Shown: positions 26,475-36,196, counted from the stretch's first letter. The stretch: 61,078 bases of DNA from an uncultured Lactobacillus sp. (GCA_948500755.1 CAOOYH010000009.1:1-61078); one strand, 5' to 3'. Notes: a model not told the origin generated them from the letters alone. Numbers and translations: made by a program.

Positions 26475-27476
26475 CTAGCGAGATTCACTAAAGTATTTTT
26501 TATATTCTCCAACTAGATCTTGACTCAACATCTTATCAATTTGTAATAAAGTGTAGTAAATAGGACGGATATTCGATCTACCGTGTGTCTTTACAACAGG
26601 TGCATTTACCCCAAGTAAAACTGCTCCCCCATATCTTGCCGTATCAAATCTTTTCTTTAATGCAGTAAGTCCTGGCTTTGCTAATAAGGCTCCCACCTTA
26701 GGACGTAAACCATTATTTAGCAAAGAATCCTTAAGCAGACGTAAAATTACGCTTGCAGTTCCTTCTATTGCCTTCAGAGTAGCATTTCCAGTAAAACCAT
26801 CTGTTACAATCACATCAGCCTTACCTTCCATTAAATCATTTCCTTCAGCATTACCAATAAAATTAAGATCAGTTGCTTTAAGAAGCTTATAGGCCTCTTG
26901 GTGGAGGGGATCTCCTTTATCATCTTCTGCACCATTATTTAATAAAGCCACGGTTGGATTTTTAATATTTCTAATTTTTTGTGCATAAAAATTAGCCATT
27001 TGTGCCCATTGTACTAAATATTCAGGCTTACTTTGTGCATTCGCGCCAACATCAATAATATTAAAGCCATCCTCGCTTTTAGCACTAGGAAGAGTTGGCA
27101 TTAAAGCTGGACGCTCTACACCTTTAATTCGGCCAATAATAAAAATCCCGCAAGCTAATAGCGCACCCGTATTTCCGAGGGAAAATAAGGCGTCTGCTTT
27201 TCCTGACTTTACATAGTTAGCAGCAACAACCATTGAAGAATTTTTCTTACGTCTAATTGCTTTTACTGGCTCGTCACTATCAATAATAACTTCACTCGTT
27301 GCAATGACGTCAATTCTATCTTTTTGCTCGGCGGGAATTAGTTCATTAATCTTTTCTTCATCCCCAAATAAAACAAATTTTGTATCTTTTAATTTTGGCT
27401 TTGCTTTTAATACAGCATCAACAATAGCCTTAGGAGCATTTTCTCCTCCCATGGCATCAATTGCAATTGTTTTCAT
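26475..27476 (-). CDS. plsX: Phosphate acyltransferase PlsX
   Basis: A 333-residue enzyme converting acyl-ACP and phosphate into acyl phosphate, the donor for PlsY in phosphatidic acid synthesis. It is membrane-associated. The N-terminal KTIAIDAMGGENAPKAIV is the family signature, and GNTGALLACGIFIIGRIKGV and TDGFTGNATLKAIEG are conserved blocks. I prefer ATG 27476, with GGAG five bases upstream, over GTG 27482. It follows recG and precedes acpP. FakA, further upstream, feeds exogenous fatty acids as acyl phosphate into the same pathway. Confidence 0.96.
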   Translation of the reverse strand: MKTIAIDAMGGENAPKAIVDAVLKAKPKLKDTKFVLFGDEEKINELIPAEQKDRIDVIATSEVIIDSDEPVKAIRRKKNSSMVVAANYVKSGKADALFSLGNTGALLACGIFIIGRIKGVERPALMPTLPSAKSEDGFNIIDVGANAQSKPEYLVQWAQMANFYAQKIRNIKNPTVALLNNGAEDDKGDPLHQEAYKLLKATDLNFIGNAEGNDLMEGKADVIVTDGFTGNATLKAIEGTASVILRLLKDSLLNNGLRPKVGALLAKPGLTALKKRFDTARYGGAVLLGVNAPVVKTHGRSNIRPIYYTLLQIDKMLSQDLVGEYKKYFSESR

Positions 27477-27493
27477 ATTCACTCCGGTTATTT

Positions 27494-29533
27494 CTAATTA
27501 TTATTCAAATCCTTCTTATATTTTAGCACTTCTTGTAAAAATTTATTTTCTGAATTAACCAAAGCTGGGTCAGACTTAATTAGGTTACGAGCCTCTTTTT
27601 GAGCAGTCACTAAAGCATTATAGTCATTTACTACATCGCCAACTTGAAACTGAGGTAAACCAGATTGAGCCTTTCCAAAAACATCTCCTTCGCCACGTAG
27701 TTTTAAATCTTCTTCTGCTAATTTAAAACCATTACTGGTAGAAGTAATAATGTTCATTCGTTTCTTACCAATTTCTGTTTTTGGATCACTCACAAACACA
27801 CAAAAACTTTGTGTCTGCCCCCGGCCAATTCTTCCTCGCAACTGATGCAATTGACTTAAGCCAAAGCGATCCGCATTAAAGATCACCATCATATTTGCAT
27901 TCGGAACATCGACACCAACTTCAATTACACTTGTAGTAACTAAAATATTAATCTTGCCTGCAGCAAAGCTATCCATAATTTCATTTTTCTGATCGCCTTT
28001 CATCTGGCCATGAAGCAAAACAACATTTTCGTCTTTAAAGTAATGAGCAATTTTTGCTTGTAAATCCTCAGCGTTTTTTAAGTCACTTTTTTCTGATTCA
28101 CTAATTAAAGGAGTTACAACATAAATTTGAAAACCTTTATCTAACTGTGAACGCATTAAATCAAGCACCTCTCTCAATTTGCTAGAGGTTGCCCATGACG
28201 AAACTACTGGCTTTCTCCCTTTTGGCAAGTGTCTAATTTCAGAAACAGCCATATCTCCGTATACGGTTAAGGCTAATGTACGAGGAATTGGGGTGGCTGT
28301 CATTGCTAGGATATCAGGTGCGTCACCTTTTTTAATCAACGTATTTCTTTGGTTTACTCCAAATCTGTGTTGCTCATCAATTATAACGAGCCCTAGATCT
28401 TTAAAATGAACATCTTTTTGGATTAATGCATGGGTCCCAATCACAACATTGATTGTTCCATCAGCTAATTCACGATAAATTTCTTTCTTTTCTAAATCCT
28501 TAGTGTCTCCCGTCAATAAGGCAACTCGAACACCCAATGGCTTCAGTAATTCATCTATCTTAGCAAAATGCTGCTGCGCTAAAATTTCTGTTGGAACCAT
28601 TAAAGCAGCCTGATAGCCTGCAGTAACAGCTGCATAAATTGCAAAAACCGCTACTACGGTTTTACCACTACCCACATCTCCCTGCAGTAGTCTTCGCATT
28701 TGTCTTTTAGAATGAAGATCAGCAAAGATTTCATTCACCACTTTTTTTTGATCATCAGATAACTCAAATGGAATTTCTTCAATTAATTCTTTGACAGCAG
28801 CTAAATCATATTTCTTTTCTACCCCAGGTGCGTCTTCATTTCTTTGGGAAAGAAGTTGCGCCAGTTGCATTTGAAAAAGAAAAAATTCCCTAAAGATAGC
28901 ACTTCGGCGTGCTATCTTTGCCTCATTGCCATTTTTTGGATGATGCATTTTTTCTACCAAAACGCGATCAGAAAGCAAGCGATATTTTTCTCTTATAGAA
29001 GCTGGAATTGTTTCTCCAACTTCATTTATAGCTTCCTCTAAAGCAAGATCAATTAACTTTTGCAGCTTATTTTGCTTCAAATGACGATTGACAGAATAAA
29101 TAGGAGCAAAACCCGAATCTTTCTTTTCAGCTACTAATTTAAAGCCACTTAATGACTGCCGCGCCACTTGATACTTGCCATATACTGCAACTTCCTTACC
29201 TGATTCCACTTTATCCTTTAACCAGGGCTGATTAAAAAAATTGACCATGATAATGTCATGATCAATTTTCATTTTAAAGCTGAGCCTTGTTTTTCGATAA
29301 CCAAATCGGCTAACAAATGGATCTGTTACCACCATTCCCTTTAATAAGACTTTCTGCCCATCTTCAATTTGATCAAGAGGAATTGTCTCTAAATCATCAT
29401 ATCTAAAAGGAAAATAAAATAGTAAATCATAAATTGTGTTAATGCCAAGACTGGCCAAAGCTGTAGCTGTCTTTGCTCCTACACCTTTTAACTCAGTTAC
29501 TGGTTCAAATAACTTACTCTGCTTATTATTCAT
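27494..29533 (-). CDS. recG: ATP-dependent DNA helicase RecG
   Basis: The 679-residue RecG remodels stalled forks and Holliday junctions. The N-terminal wedge/OB domain (1-220) is followed by superfamily 2 helicase motifs: Walker A GDVGSGKTVVA, DEQHRFG (the DEAD-like motif II), TATPIPRTLA and QLRGRIGRG. The full-length C-terminal TRG region is present. The recG gene sits between fakA (three bases upstream) and plsX (17 bases downstream), a conserved Firmicute arrangement. No frame interruption is seen. Confidence 0.97.
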   Translation of the reverse strand: MNNKQSKLFEPVTELKGVGAKTATALASLGINTIYDLLFYFPFRYDDLETIPLDQIEDGQKVLLKGMVVTDPFVSRFGYRKTRLSFKMKIDHDIIMVNFFNQPWLKDKVESGKEVAVYGKYQVARQSLSGFKLVAEKKDSGFAPIYSVNRHLKQNKLQKLIDLALEEAINEVGETIPASIREKYRLLSDRVLVEKMHHPKNGNEAKIARRSAIFREFFLFQMQLAQLLSQRNEDAPGVEKKYDLAAVKELIEEIPFELSDDQKKVVNEIFADLHSKRQMRRLLQGDVGSGKTVVAVFAIYAAVTAGYQAALMVPTEILAQQHFAKIDELLKPLGVRVALLTGDTKDLEKKEIYRELADGTINVVIGTHALIQKDVHFKDLGLVIIDEQHRFGVNQRNTLIKKGDAPDILAMTATPIPRTLALTVYGDMAVSEIRHLPKGRKPVVSSWATSSKLREVLDLMRSQLDKGFQIYVVTPLISESEKSDLKNAEDLQAKIAHYFKDENVVLLHGQMKGDQKNEIMDSFAAGKINILVTTSVIEVGVDVPNANMMVIFNADRFGLSQLHQLRGRIGRGQTQSFCVFVSDPKTEIGKKRMNIITSTSNGFKLAEEDLKLRGEGDVFGKAQSGLPQFQVGDVVNDYNALVTAQKEARNLIKSDPALVNSENKFLQEVLKYKKDLNNN

Positions 29534-29536
29534 ATT

Positions 29537-31201
29537 TTATTCCACGGATACTAAGAAGTAGTAAACTGGCTGACCACCATCATGGACTTCAAACTCTAAA
29601 TCATCATGAGTAGCTTTAAGTTTTTTAACTACTTCGTCAGCTTCTGCTCTGGTAGCATCACTACCATACATAATAGTGATAATTTCACTATCTTCATCTA
29701 ACATCTTTTCAATCATTGAAACTGTTGTATCAATCAAGTCTGGATTATCAACCTTAATGGTTCCATCAACAATTCCAAGGTAGTCATCTTTTTTAACTTC
29801 AATATCATCAATCTTAGTGTCACGGATTGCTTTAGTGACTTCACCAGATTTAACCGTATCTAGGTCTTCAGACATTGCTTCAACATTTTCCTCTACTGAA
29901 GCATCTGGATCAAAGGAAAGCATTGCAGTTAATCCTTGAGAAATTGTCTTTGTTGGCACGATTCCAACCGGAATTTCACTAACTTCAGCAGCTTGCTTAG
30001 CAGCCATGATAATATTACCGTTATTTGGTAAAATAATGGCCTTTTTAGCACCGGAGTTAGTAATAGCGTCCATAATATCCTTAGTCGATGGATTCATAGT
30101 TTGTCCACCAGAAATAATTCTATTTACGCCCTCACTCTTAAATAATTCACGGATTCCATGACCTGAGGCAACTGCAATAACTGCAAAATCAACATTTTCT
30201 TCTTGTTCTTCGCTATTTTCTAAGATAGTTTCATGTTGAATCCGCATATTATCGATCTTAATTTTACCTAGTTGTCCAAATTTTTGGCCGTATGTAAAAA
30301 CATCTCCTGGGTGTTCTGTATGAACGTGAACTTTAGCCACTTCACCATCTGAAACAGCTAAAAGTGAATCACCTAAGTTAGATAGATGTTCTCTAAATTG
30401 TTCAAGATTGAATTCTTCTTTATTTGGAACATCAGCAGTTAGGTCAACCATAATTTCAGTACAGTAACCATTCTTAATATCACTAGTTGATAATTGAACT
30501 TGAGCAGATTCAGCTTGGTGGTGAGCTGCATTAATTAACTCATCCATTTCACCTTCATCTAGTTGGTAGTCATCATTATCCTTTTCGCCAAGAACTCCCT
30601 CTAAAAAGCCTTGGTAGATAAATACTAGTCCTTGACCACCCGAATCTACTACTCCAACTTGCTTTAAAACTGGTAATAAATCAGGCGTAGTCTTCAAAGC
30701 CTTTTTAGCTCCATCAACTACCGCTCTCATTACTTCGCTGACATCATCAGTTTCGTTTGCCTTATTTTTACCTTCCTCAGCTGCAACACGAGCAACGGTT
30801 AAAATAGTTCCTTCAACAGGCTTCATAACCGCTTTATATGCAGTTGTGACACCATTTGCAAAAGCATTAGCTAAATCTTGAGCAGTTAGGGTATCTTTTC
30901 CTTCAGTAGCTTTATAAAAACCTCTAAATAGTTGAGAAGTTATAACTCCACTGTTACCGCGAGCTCCCATCAACATTCCTTTTGAGAGACTTTCAGTTAG
31001 GTCACCAACGGATTCACTAAGATTTTCATTAACAGCTTTTGCGCCGCTCTCAATGGTTAAATTCATATTAGTTCCAGTATCACCATCAGGTACTGGGAAA
31101 ACATTTAATTTATTTACAAATTCAGCGTTCTTGCCCATGCGATGAGTTGCTACACGAACCATATCTCTGAATTGATCACTATTAATTTCAGTTAAAACCA
31201 C
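29537..31201 (-). CDS. fakA: Fatty acid kinase catalytic subunit FakA (DAK2 family, YloV)
   Basis: A 554-residue two-domain protein. The N-terminal DAK2/DhaL kinase domain (1-210) contains FPVPDGDTGTNMNLT, whose aspartates bind Mg-ATP, and MGARGNSGVITSQ. The C-terminal region includes the DAK1-like/YloV domain. With a FakB (DegV-type) protein, not in this window, it phosphorylates exogenous fatty acids to acyl phosphates for PlsY. The start is GTG 31201, with GGAGGAG upstream. It lies just after the Asp23-family gene, as in yloU-yloV. Confidence 0.93.
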   Translation of the reverse strand: MVLTEINSDQFRDMVRVATHRMGKNAEFVNKLNVFPVPDGDTGTNMNLTIESGAKAVNENLSESVGDLTESLSKGMLMGARGNSGVITSQLFRGFYKATEGKDTLTAQDLANAFANGVTTAYKAVMKPVEGTILTVARVAAEEGKNKANETDDVSEVMRAVVDGAKKALKTTPDLLPVLKQVGVVDSGGQGLVFIYQGFLEGVLGEKDNDDYQLDEGEMDELINAAHHQAESAQVQLSTSDIKNGYCTEIMVDLTADVPNKEEFNLEQFREHLSNLGDSLLAVSDGEVAKVHVHTEHPGDVFTYGQKFGQLGKIKIDNMRIQHETILENSEEQEENVDFAVIAVASGHGIRELFKSEGVNRIISGGQTMNPSTKDIMDAITNSGAKKAIILPNNGNIIMAAKQAAEVSEIPVGIVPTKTISQGLTAMLSFDPDASVEENVEAMSEDLDTVKSGEVTKAIRDTKIDDIEVKKDDYLGIVDGTIKVDNPDLIDTTVSMIEKMLDEDSEIITIMYGSDATRAEADEVVKKLKATHDDLEFEVHDGGQPVYYFLVSVE

Positions 31202-31222
31202 AATTAACTCCTCCAGAATGCA

Positions 31223-31585
31223 TTAATCGTCTAAAATCTTTACGCCTTGAACAATAACGTTAACTGACTTAGTCTTAATGCCTAAAAGATTTTCAAGATT
31301 GTATTTTACACTATCTTGGACATTGTGACTTACTTCCGAAATTTTTAGACCATAACCCACAATAATATATACATCAACGACGATTTGATTATCATTAGTT
31401 TTAATTACAACACCGCGACGATAATTTTCACGGTTTAAAATAGTATAAGCTCCATCCCGTAAAGCGTTCTTTGAAGCCATTCCAACTACACCATAGTTAG
31501 AAGTAGCTGCTCCGCCTACGACAGTAGCAATTACACTATTTGAAATATCAATTAAGCCATATTTTGTTTTAATTTTAACAGCCAT
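31223..31585 (-). CDS. Asp23/Gls24 family envelope stress protein (YloU-like)
   Basis: A 120-residue Asp23/DUF322 protein. The pattern KTKYGLIDISNSVIATVVGGAAT and the later VDVYIIVGYGLKISEVSHNVQ are typical. Asp23 proteins associate with the inner face of the membrane and influence envelope homeostasis. In this genus, the yloU-type paralogue is constantly paired with fakA, which suggests a link to fatty acid use, though the mechanism is not known. A second paralogue lies at 49289. TGGAGGAA precedes the ATG. Confidence 0.88.
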   Translation of the reverse strand: MAVKIKTKYGLIDISNSVIATVVGGAATSNYGVVGMASKNALRDGAYTILNRENYRRGVVIKTNDNQIVVDVYIIVGYGLKISEVSHNVQDSVKYNLENLLGIKTKSVNVIVQGVKILDD

Positions 31586-31625
31586 CGTATTCCTCCATTA
31601 ACGAAGAACAATTTTTTCTCAATTT

Positions 31626-31653
31626 ATTTTAACACAGCAGGCTTTTATATCAA
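31626..31653 (-). promoter_or_regulatory. Promoter of the Asp23-fakA-recG unit
   Basis: On the minus strand, -35 TTGATA (31648-31653), 16 bases ending in TGT (extended -10) and -10 TAAAAT (31626-31631). Confidence 0.6.
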
Positions 31654-31686
31654 CAATGTTAGTTTCAAGAAAATAGAAAGACAATA

Positions 31687-31715
31687 TTGCACAATTCTAA
31701 AAGCTGTGATAAATT
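31687..31715 (+). promoter_or_regulatory. rpmB promoter
   Basis: -35 TTGCAC (31687-31692), a 17-base spacer ending in TGA and -10 TAAATT (31710-31715). It lies 40 bases before the rpmB start, divergent from the Asp23 promoter. Confidence 0.65.
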
Positions 31716-31755
31716 AAATAAGTACTACAACAACATAAAGGAGGGTTTAGCACAA

Positions 31756-31941
31756 ATGGCAAAAGACATTATTACTGGCCGCAAGACGGTCTTTGGTAAC
31801 AAGCGTTCAAAGGCTTTGAACTCCGTGCGGCGTTCATGGAAGCCAAACCTTCAAAAAGTTCGCATCCTTGTTGACGGTAAGCCAAAGCGTGTTTGGGTAT
31901 CCGCTCGCGCTTTGAAATCCGGTAAGGTTAAACGTGTCTAA
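31756..31941 (+). CDS. rpmB: 50S ribosomal protein L28
   Basis: The 61-residue L28 is a small basic protein of the large subunit. The start MAKDIITGRKTVFGN and the basic tail SARALKSGKVKRV match the family. There are no zinc-binding Cys pairs, so this is the C-minus form. The start is the ATG at 31756, after AAGGAGGG. An in-frame ATG at 31687 overlaps the -35 box and has no ribosome-binding site. The gene is monocistronic, divergent from the Asp23 gene, with a terminator directly after it. Confidence 0.96.
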   Translation: MAKDIITGRKTVFGNKRSKALNSVRRSWKPNLQKVRILVDGKPKRVWVSARALKSGKVKRV

Positions 31942-31950
31942 TTAAGAAGT

Positions 31951-31996
31951 AAAAATAAAAGGGATCAAGAAGTATTTCTTGATCCCTTTTATTTTT
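31951..31996. terminator. Bidirectional terminator between rpmB and thiN
   Basis: About 20-base arms (31951-31970 and 31977-31996) with a six-base loop, flanked by A- and T-runs. It overlaps the thiN stop codon. Confidence 0.88.
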
Positions 31997-32657
31997 TATC
32001 TCGACTATTGATTACGATTAATGTCCCAGACTCACACGAAATCTCTATTGCTTGCCCATTCAAATATTCATTTGATGAATAAACTGTCGGTACGGACAAA
32101 TCAATGGGTTTTAAATCATATCTCGCATTTTTAATACTAAAATTTTTAGCTCCTGTTAAAGTTCCAATTCCTAAATATTTATAATCAGCTTCATAAGAAA
32201 GTATGTGCTTCCCTTTTCCAAAAAAGCGGATAATATTTTGCTTATCAATAAATTTAATTTTTTCTTTAAATCTATCAAACGGAGCTTTCAGCATAGCATA
32301 CATATTAACAAAAAAATGATCCATTCTTCCTCCTGTTGCTCCATATACCGTTAAACTGTCAACTCGATAATCGATAAATGCGGCATAAAACAACATTTCA
32401 GAATCCGTAAAATCTTTGATTGGATTCGAATAACGCATATCCTTAACTTTACTTTCAACGATTTCTCTTTCATCAAAAGTCAATGAATCATAATCTCCTA
32501 AGGCAACGTCAGGTACTATCCCTAACTCTAATAAAAAAAGGCTGCCCCGATCACTAGCCATAATTAGGGCGCCTTTTTTACTTGCTTCTTTAATTTCAGT
32601 GGCTAAATTATGTGGCCATTCTTCTTTTGGACCACCTAATAATGCAATTGCTCTCAT
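31989..32657 (-). CDS. thiN: Thiamine pyrophosphokinase
   Basis: A 222-residue enzyme transferring pyrophosphate from ATP to thiamine. The N-terminal catalytic domain shows LIMASDRGSLFLLELGIVPD and VALGDYDSL, where the Asp residues bind metal and substrate, then NPIKDFTDSEMLFY and VYGATGGRMDHFFVN. The C-terminal part is the thiamine-binding beta domain. It overlaps rpe by four bases and closes the rsgA-rpe-thiN run that is conserved in Firmicutes. Its function is salvage, since no thiamine synthesis genes are seen nearby. Confidence 0.93.
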   Translation of the reverse strand: MRAIALLGGPKEEWPHNLATEIKEASKKGALIMASDRGSLFLLELGIVPDVALGDYDSLTFDEREIVESKVKDMRYSNPIKDFTDSEMLFYAAFIDYRVDSLTVYGATGGRMDHFFVNMYAMLKAPFDRFKEKIKFIDKQNIIRFFGKGKHILSYEADYKYLGIGTLTGAKNFSIKNARYDLKPIDLSVPTVYSSNEYLNGQAIEISCESGTLIVINSRDKK

Positions 32658-33304
32658 TTGTCTTCTTTTTTCAATTTCATAACTTGATCTTCAATACTTC
32701 CATTTTTAAAAATGTAAGAACCAGCTACAAAAATTGTGGCTCCTGCGTCTCTAGTAAGCTTTAAAGTCTTAGGCTCAATTCCACCATCAACTTCAATTGG
32801 AACACTTAAATTCTCAGCTTCAATCATATTCTTAAGTTCAACTAAACGTTCAACTGACTCTTCTTCAAACTTTTGCCCACCAAATCCAGGTTTCACTGTC
32901 ATCAAAAGCACTTGATCTAATTCTTTTAAAAATGGTTGTAATTTTTGCACCGGTGTAGACGGATTAATGGCCATTCCACATCTAACATTATGATCTTTTA
33001 AATATTTTATCCAATATTCTGGATTATCCGTTGCTTCATAATGAAATTCTAAAAGATCACATCCAGCTTCTACAAAGAGAGGCAATGTTGTTTCTAAGTC
33101 ATTACTCATTAAATGAATTTCAGCATCTGTTAACGGAAAAGAACGCTTAAAGTCTTTTACCAATTCTGGTCCATATGACAAATTAGGTACAAAGTGTCCA
33201 TCCATAATATCAATATGGAATCTATCTATGCCACTTTCAATAGCGGCTTTAATATCACGACTTAGATGCATATTATCTGCATTCAAAATTGATGGTGCTA
33301 TCAT
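32654..33304 (-). CDS. rpe: Ribulose-phosphate 3-epimerase
   Basis: A 216-residue TIM-barrel enzyme interconverting ribulose 5-phosphate and xylulose 5-phosphate. The N-terminal IAPSILNADNMHLS, the metal-site block FHIDIMDGHFVPNLSYG and the phosphate-binding VKPGFGGQKF and EVDGGI stretches are all present. It supplies pentose phosphates for nucleotide synthesis or the phosphoketolase route. It lies eight bases after rsgA and overlaps thiN. Other paralogues may exist elsewhere in such genomes. Confidence 0.95.
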   Translation of the reverse strand: MIAPSILNADNMHLSRDIKAAIESGIDRFHIDIMDGHFVPNLSYGPELVKDFKRSFPLTDAEIHLMSNDLETTLPLFVEAGCDLLEFHYEATDNPEYWIKYLKDHNVRCGMAINPSTPVQKLQPFLKELDQVLLMTVKPGFGGQKFEEESVERLVELKNMIEAENLSVPIEVDGGIEPKTLKLTRDAGATIFVAGSYIFKNGSIEDQVMKLKKEDK

Positions 33305-33312
33305 AGTTTCAC

Positions 33313-34206
33313 CTATTTCTTTAAATACTCTGGCATTCTATTGTCAGAAATTTCTTGTCTAATTTTTAAATAAGATTCATAACGACTGCGCGCTATTTTA
33401 CCCTCTTCTACAAGTTTTTTAACCTCGCAACCAGGCTCTTTAATATGTTGACAACCTCTAAATTTGCAGTTTGCACTTGCTTCTTTTAAATCATAAAAGT
33501 AATTTCTTAGATCATCAACTTTGATCTTAAAGAGATCAATAGCTGAAAAACCAGGAGTATCAGCAATAAAGCCAGAGCCGTATTTAAATAGTGTTACTTG
33601 TCTTGTGGTATGTTTTCCACGATTTAAAGCAGTTGAAATTGCTCCTGTTGCCTGCTTTGCTTCACTCTCCAGCTTATTCAATAATGTTGACTTGCCAGCA
33701 CCTGATTGCCCAGCTAAGGTCCAAATCTGATCTTTATCGATCATTTTTGGAAGCTCATTTTCCAGTTTTTCTGCATCTTCAAAAACAGGATACCCAATTC
33801 TTTGGTAGTATTCTAACTCAGTTTGAATATCTTTTAATCTTTCAGAAGAAGTAATATCCGATTTTGACAAATAAATGACTACGCCAACATTTTTCCAAGC
33901 AAAAAATGTTAAATATCTATCTAATAATTCAAGTGAAAAGTCGGGCTCAACAGCGGAAATTACTAACAATACTCTAGACACATTTGCCACCGCTGGCCGC
34001 CCTATTTCATTAATGCGTGGCAATATTTCAATTAAATAGTTCATTCCCTGATCATCTAGTTGAACTACTACTCTATCTCCTACCAGTGGCTTTTGTTTAC
34101 GATCTCTAAAAACTCCTCGTGCTCTCGTTCTAACTACTTTATTATCAATTTCGACATCATAGTAGCCTGAGATAGCACTAATAATCGTTCCTTCTGCTTT
34201 TTTCAT
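33313..34206 (-). CDS. rsgA: Ribosome small subunit-dependent GTPase RsgA
   Basis: The 297-residue circularly permuted GTPase acts late in 30S assembly. The OB-fold (1-70) comes first, then the permuted G motifs in the order LSKSD (G4), GQSGAGKSTLLN (G1) and DTPGFS (G3). The C-terminal zinc site uses CKFRGCQHIKEPGC (three Cys and one His). It shares one base with the PASTA kinase gene, so the two are coupled. In several Firmicutes RsgA is a substrate of that kinase, giving a plausible link. Confidence 0.96.
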   Translation of the reverse strand: MKKAEGTIISAISGYYDVEIDNKVVRTRARGVFRDRKQKPLVGDRVVVQLDDQGMNYLIEILPRINEIGRPAVANVSRVLLVISAVEPDFSLELLDRYLTFFAWKNVGVVIYLSKSDITSSERLKDIQTELEYYQRIGYPVFEDAEKLENELPKMIDKDQIWTLAGQSGAGKSTLLNKLESEAKQATGAISTALNRGKHTTRQVTLFKYGSGFIADTPGFSAIDLFKIKVDDLRNYFYDLKEASANCKFRGCQHIKEPGCEVKKLVEEGKIARSRYESYLKIRQEISDNRMPEYLKK

Positions 34207-36194
34207 TATTTATTAACGTCCTCATCTAAAATCGTTTCACCATTTCGCAATATTTTTATATGCCCATTTTTTTTGCTTAACTTAAACGGAATGGTAAAAG
34301 TTTGTTCAGAAGTAATGTTCATGTCTTTGTAAATATTATTAATTGAATGTCCATCATCAGAAACATATACCTGAATATGATCTGGCGTTTTTTCTGATCC
34401 GCTTTGATCAGCACTTCCTGGATAATTAATAGTATAAGATTTTGTAACAGTAGTGGTAGTAGTTGAACTGCTTGAAGTATCAGTAGAATTGTTTTTCTTA
34501 GCTTTTGCTACTACTATCGTTAACGTATCCCCAGGATTCATGTCAGTACCTGATTCTGGGGATTGACGTAAAACTGTACCATCATTTTTACCATCTGAGT
34601 CTTCTTCTTCAACTTTAAGTGATAAATGATGTTCCCGTGCATAATCTCGGGCACCTTTCAATGAATATCCCACGATATCTCTTAATTTTATTGTATTTCG
34701 TCTAGATCGGGTACTACTCGCCGAACTAGGCCCCTTCGAAACCAACAAAGTTACTGTTGATTTATTAGGATTTACTTCCTGACCTGGTTCAATATCTTGA
34801 GCATTAACCTGGTTTTTAGGACTAGGAGAGTATTCTTCAGTTTTAGTAACAGTAAAGCCCAGTTTAACCAGCTGTTTCCGTGCAAGAGAATAAGACTCTC
34901 CAATTACATTTGGCATTTCAACAAGATGACTACCTCGAGATAAAACTAAGTTAACTTTTTCTCCATCTTTTATCTGAGATCCAATCGGAGGGTCTGTTCT
35001 AATTACTTCTCCTTTTGGAACACTGTCAGAATATTCATAAGTAATCTTTCCAATTTTTAAATTAGATGATTGGAGAGACTTCTTGGCTTGGGTTTGACTC
35101 ATCCTATTAAGATTAGGAATATCTACCATATCTTTTCTACCAAGAGCAAAGAATAGAATTACCATAATTACACAAAATGCAATTATAGCTCCTAGCCACC
35201 ACCATGTATGACCCTTAAGATTTTTAAACAGACTCTTTTTTTCTTCTTTAGGTTCTTCCTTTGCTTGCACTTCATGATCTTTATTATGAACGCTTCCTTC
35301 AAGAGGAGGAACAACAATAGTTTCATCAGTAGACGGATCATGCTCGGGCTTAAAAATCGGCTCATCCTTACGTTTTGGATCAAGACACGTATCCAAGTCC
35401 GCTTTCATTTCTAAAGCGGATTTATACCGATCTCGTGGATCTTTTGCTGTAGCTTTAAAAACAACATTTTCTAAAGCTTGGGGAACGTTAGGATTTTTAT
35501 CCCTTAAAGATGGTGTTTTTTCTTGGAAATGCTTTAGAGCAACTGCAACAGCATTTTCTCCAGTAAAAGGAACTGTACCAGTCAATAATTTGTAAAGAAT
35601 TATTCCTAAAGAATAGATATCCGATTGTTTTGTTGCCATACTGCCTCGGGCTTGTTCAGGTGACATATAATGCACTGATCCCATTGCAGTATTGGTTTGC
35701 GTCATCGTACTTTGATTTAAAGCAATTGCAATACCAAAATCCACAATTTTAATATTGCCTTTTTTATCCATTAAAATGTTTTGTGGTTTTAAGTCGCGAT
35801 GGATCACATTGTGCTTATGCGCCAATGCAACGGCACTTAATATTTGATCCATGATATCAATTACTTTAGGCAAAGGAATTGGATTATTATGTTGGATATA
35901 TTCTTCCAAATCAGATCCATCCACATAATCCATTACTAAATAATGACAATTTCCGTCTGTTCCTACATCAAGAATCGAAACAATATGCGGATGACTTAAT
36001 TCACTAGTAGAAAGTGCCTCTCTTTGGAAACGTTGAATAGTTTGAGGATCCTTTTGCAAATCTAGTCGCACAACTTTAACTGCAACTTTTCTTTGCAGAA
36101 TAATATCTTCAGCTAAATAAACATTAGCCATCCCGCCTTCGCCTAAAACAGAGATAATCTTATAGCGACCACCAAGCAAATGGCCTTTCTCCAT
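34206..36194 (-). CDS. pknB: PASTA-domain serine/threonine kinase (PknB/PrkC/Stk)
   Basis: A 662-residue membrane kinase. The cytoplasmic kinase domain (1-270) has GEGGMANVY, Lys40, HRDLKPQN with Asp134, and DFG 152-154. A juxtamembrane acidic/basic linker leads to one membrane helix (331-352). Three extracellular PASTA repeats span about 356-421, 422-488 and 502-565. A Ser/Thr-rich linker (569-584) follows, then an extra C-terminal domain (585-662). PASTA repeats bind peptidoglycan fragments and lipid II, so the kinase links wall state to growth. The phosphatase gene lies two bases upstream. Confidence 0.96.
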   Translation of the reverse strand: MEKGHLLGGRYKIISVLGEGGMANVYLAEDIILQRKVAVKVVRLDLQKDPQTIQRFQREALSTSELSHPHIVSILDVGTDGNCHYLVMDYVDGSDLEEYIQHNNPIPLPKVIDIMDQILSAVALAHKHNVIHRDLKPQNILMDKKGNIKIVDFGIAIALNQSTMTQTNTAMGSVHYMSPEQARGSMATKQSDIYSLGIILYKLLTGTVPFTGENAVAVALKHFQEKTPSLRDKNPNVPQALENVVFKATAKDPRDRYKSALEMKADLDTCLDPKRKDEPIFKPEHDPSTDETIVVPPLEGSVHNKDHEVQAKEEPKEEKKSLFKNLKGHTWWWLGAIIAFCVIMVILFFALGRKDMVDIPNLNRMSQTQAKKSLQSSNLKIGKITYEYSDSVPKGEVIRTDPPIGSQIKDGEKVNLVLSRGSHLVEMPNVIGESYSLARKQLVKLGFTVTKTEEYSPSPKNQVNAQDIEPGQEVNPNKSTVTLLVSKGPSSASSTRSRRNTIKLRDIVGYSLKGARDYAREHHLSLKVEEEDSDGKNDGTVLRQSPESGTDMNPGDTLTIVVAKAKKNNSTDTSSSSTTTTTVTKSYTINYPGSADQSGSEKTPDHIQVYVSDDGHSINNIYKDMNITSEQTFTIPFKLSKKNGHIKILRNGETILDEDVNK

Positions 36195-36196
36195 TG

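Noticed and set aside
31687..31755. Upstream in-frame start for rpmB
   Set aside because: The ATG overlaps the -35 box, while the start at 31756 has AAGGAGGG and matches the L28 N-terminus.
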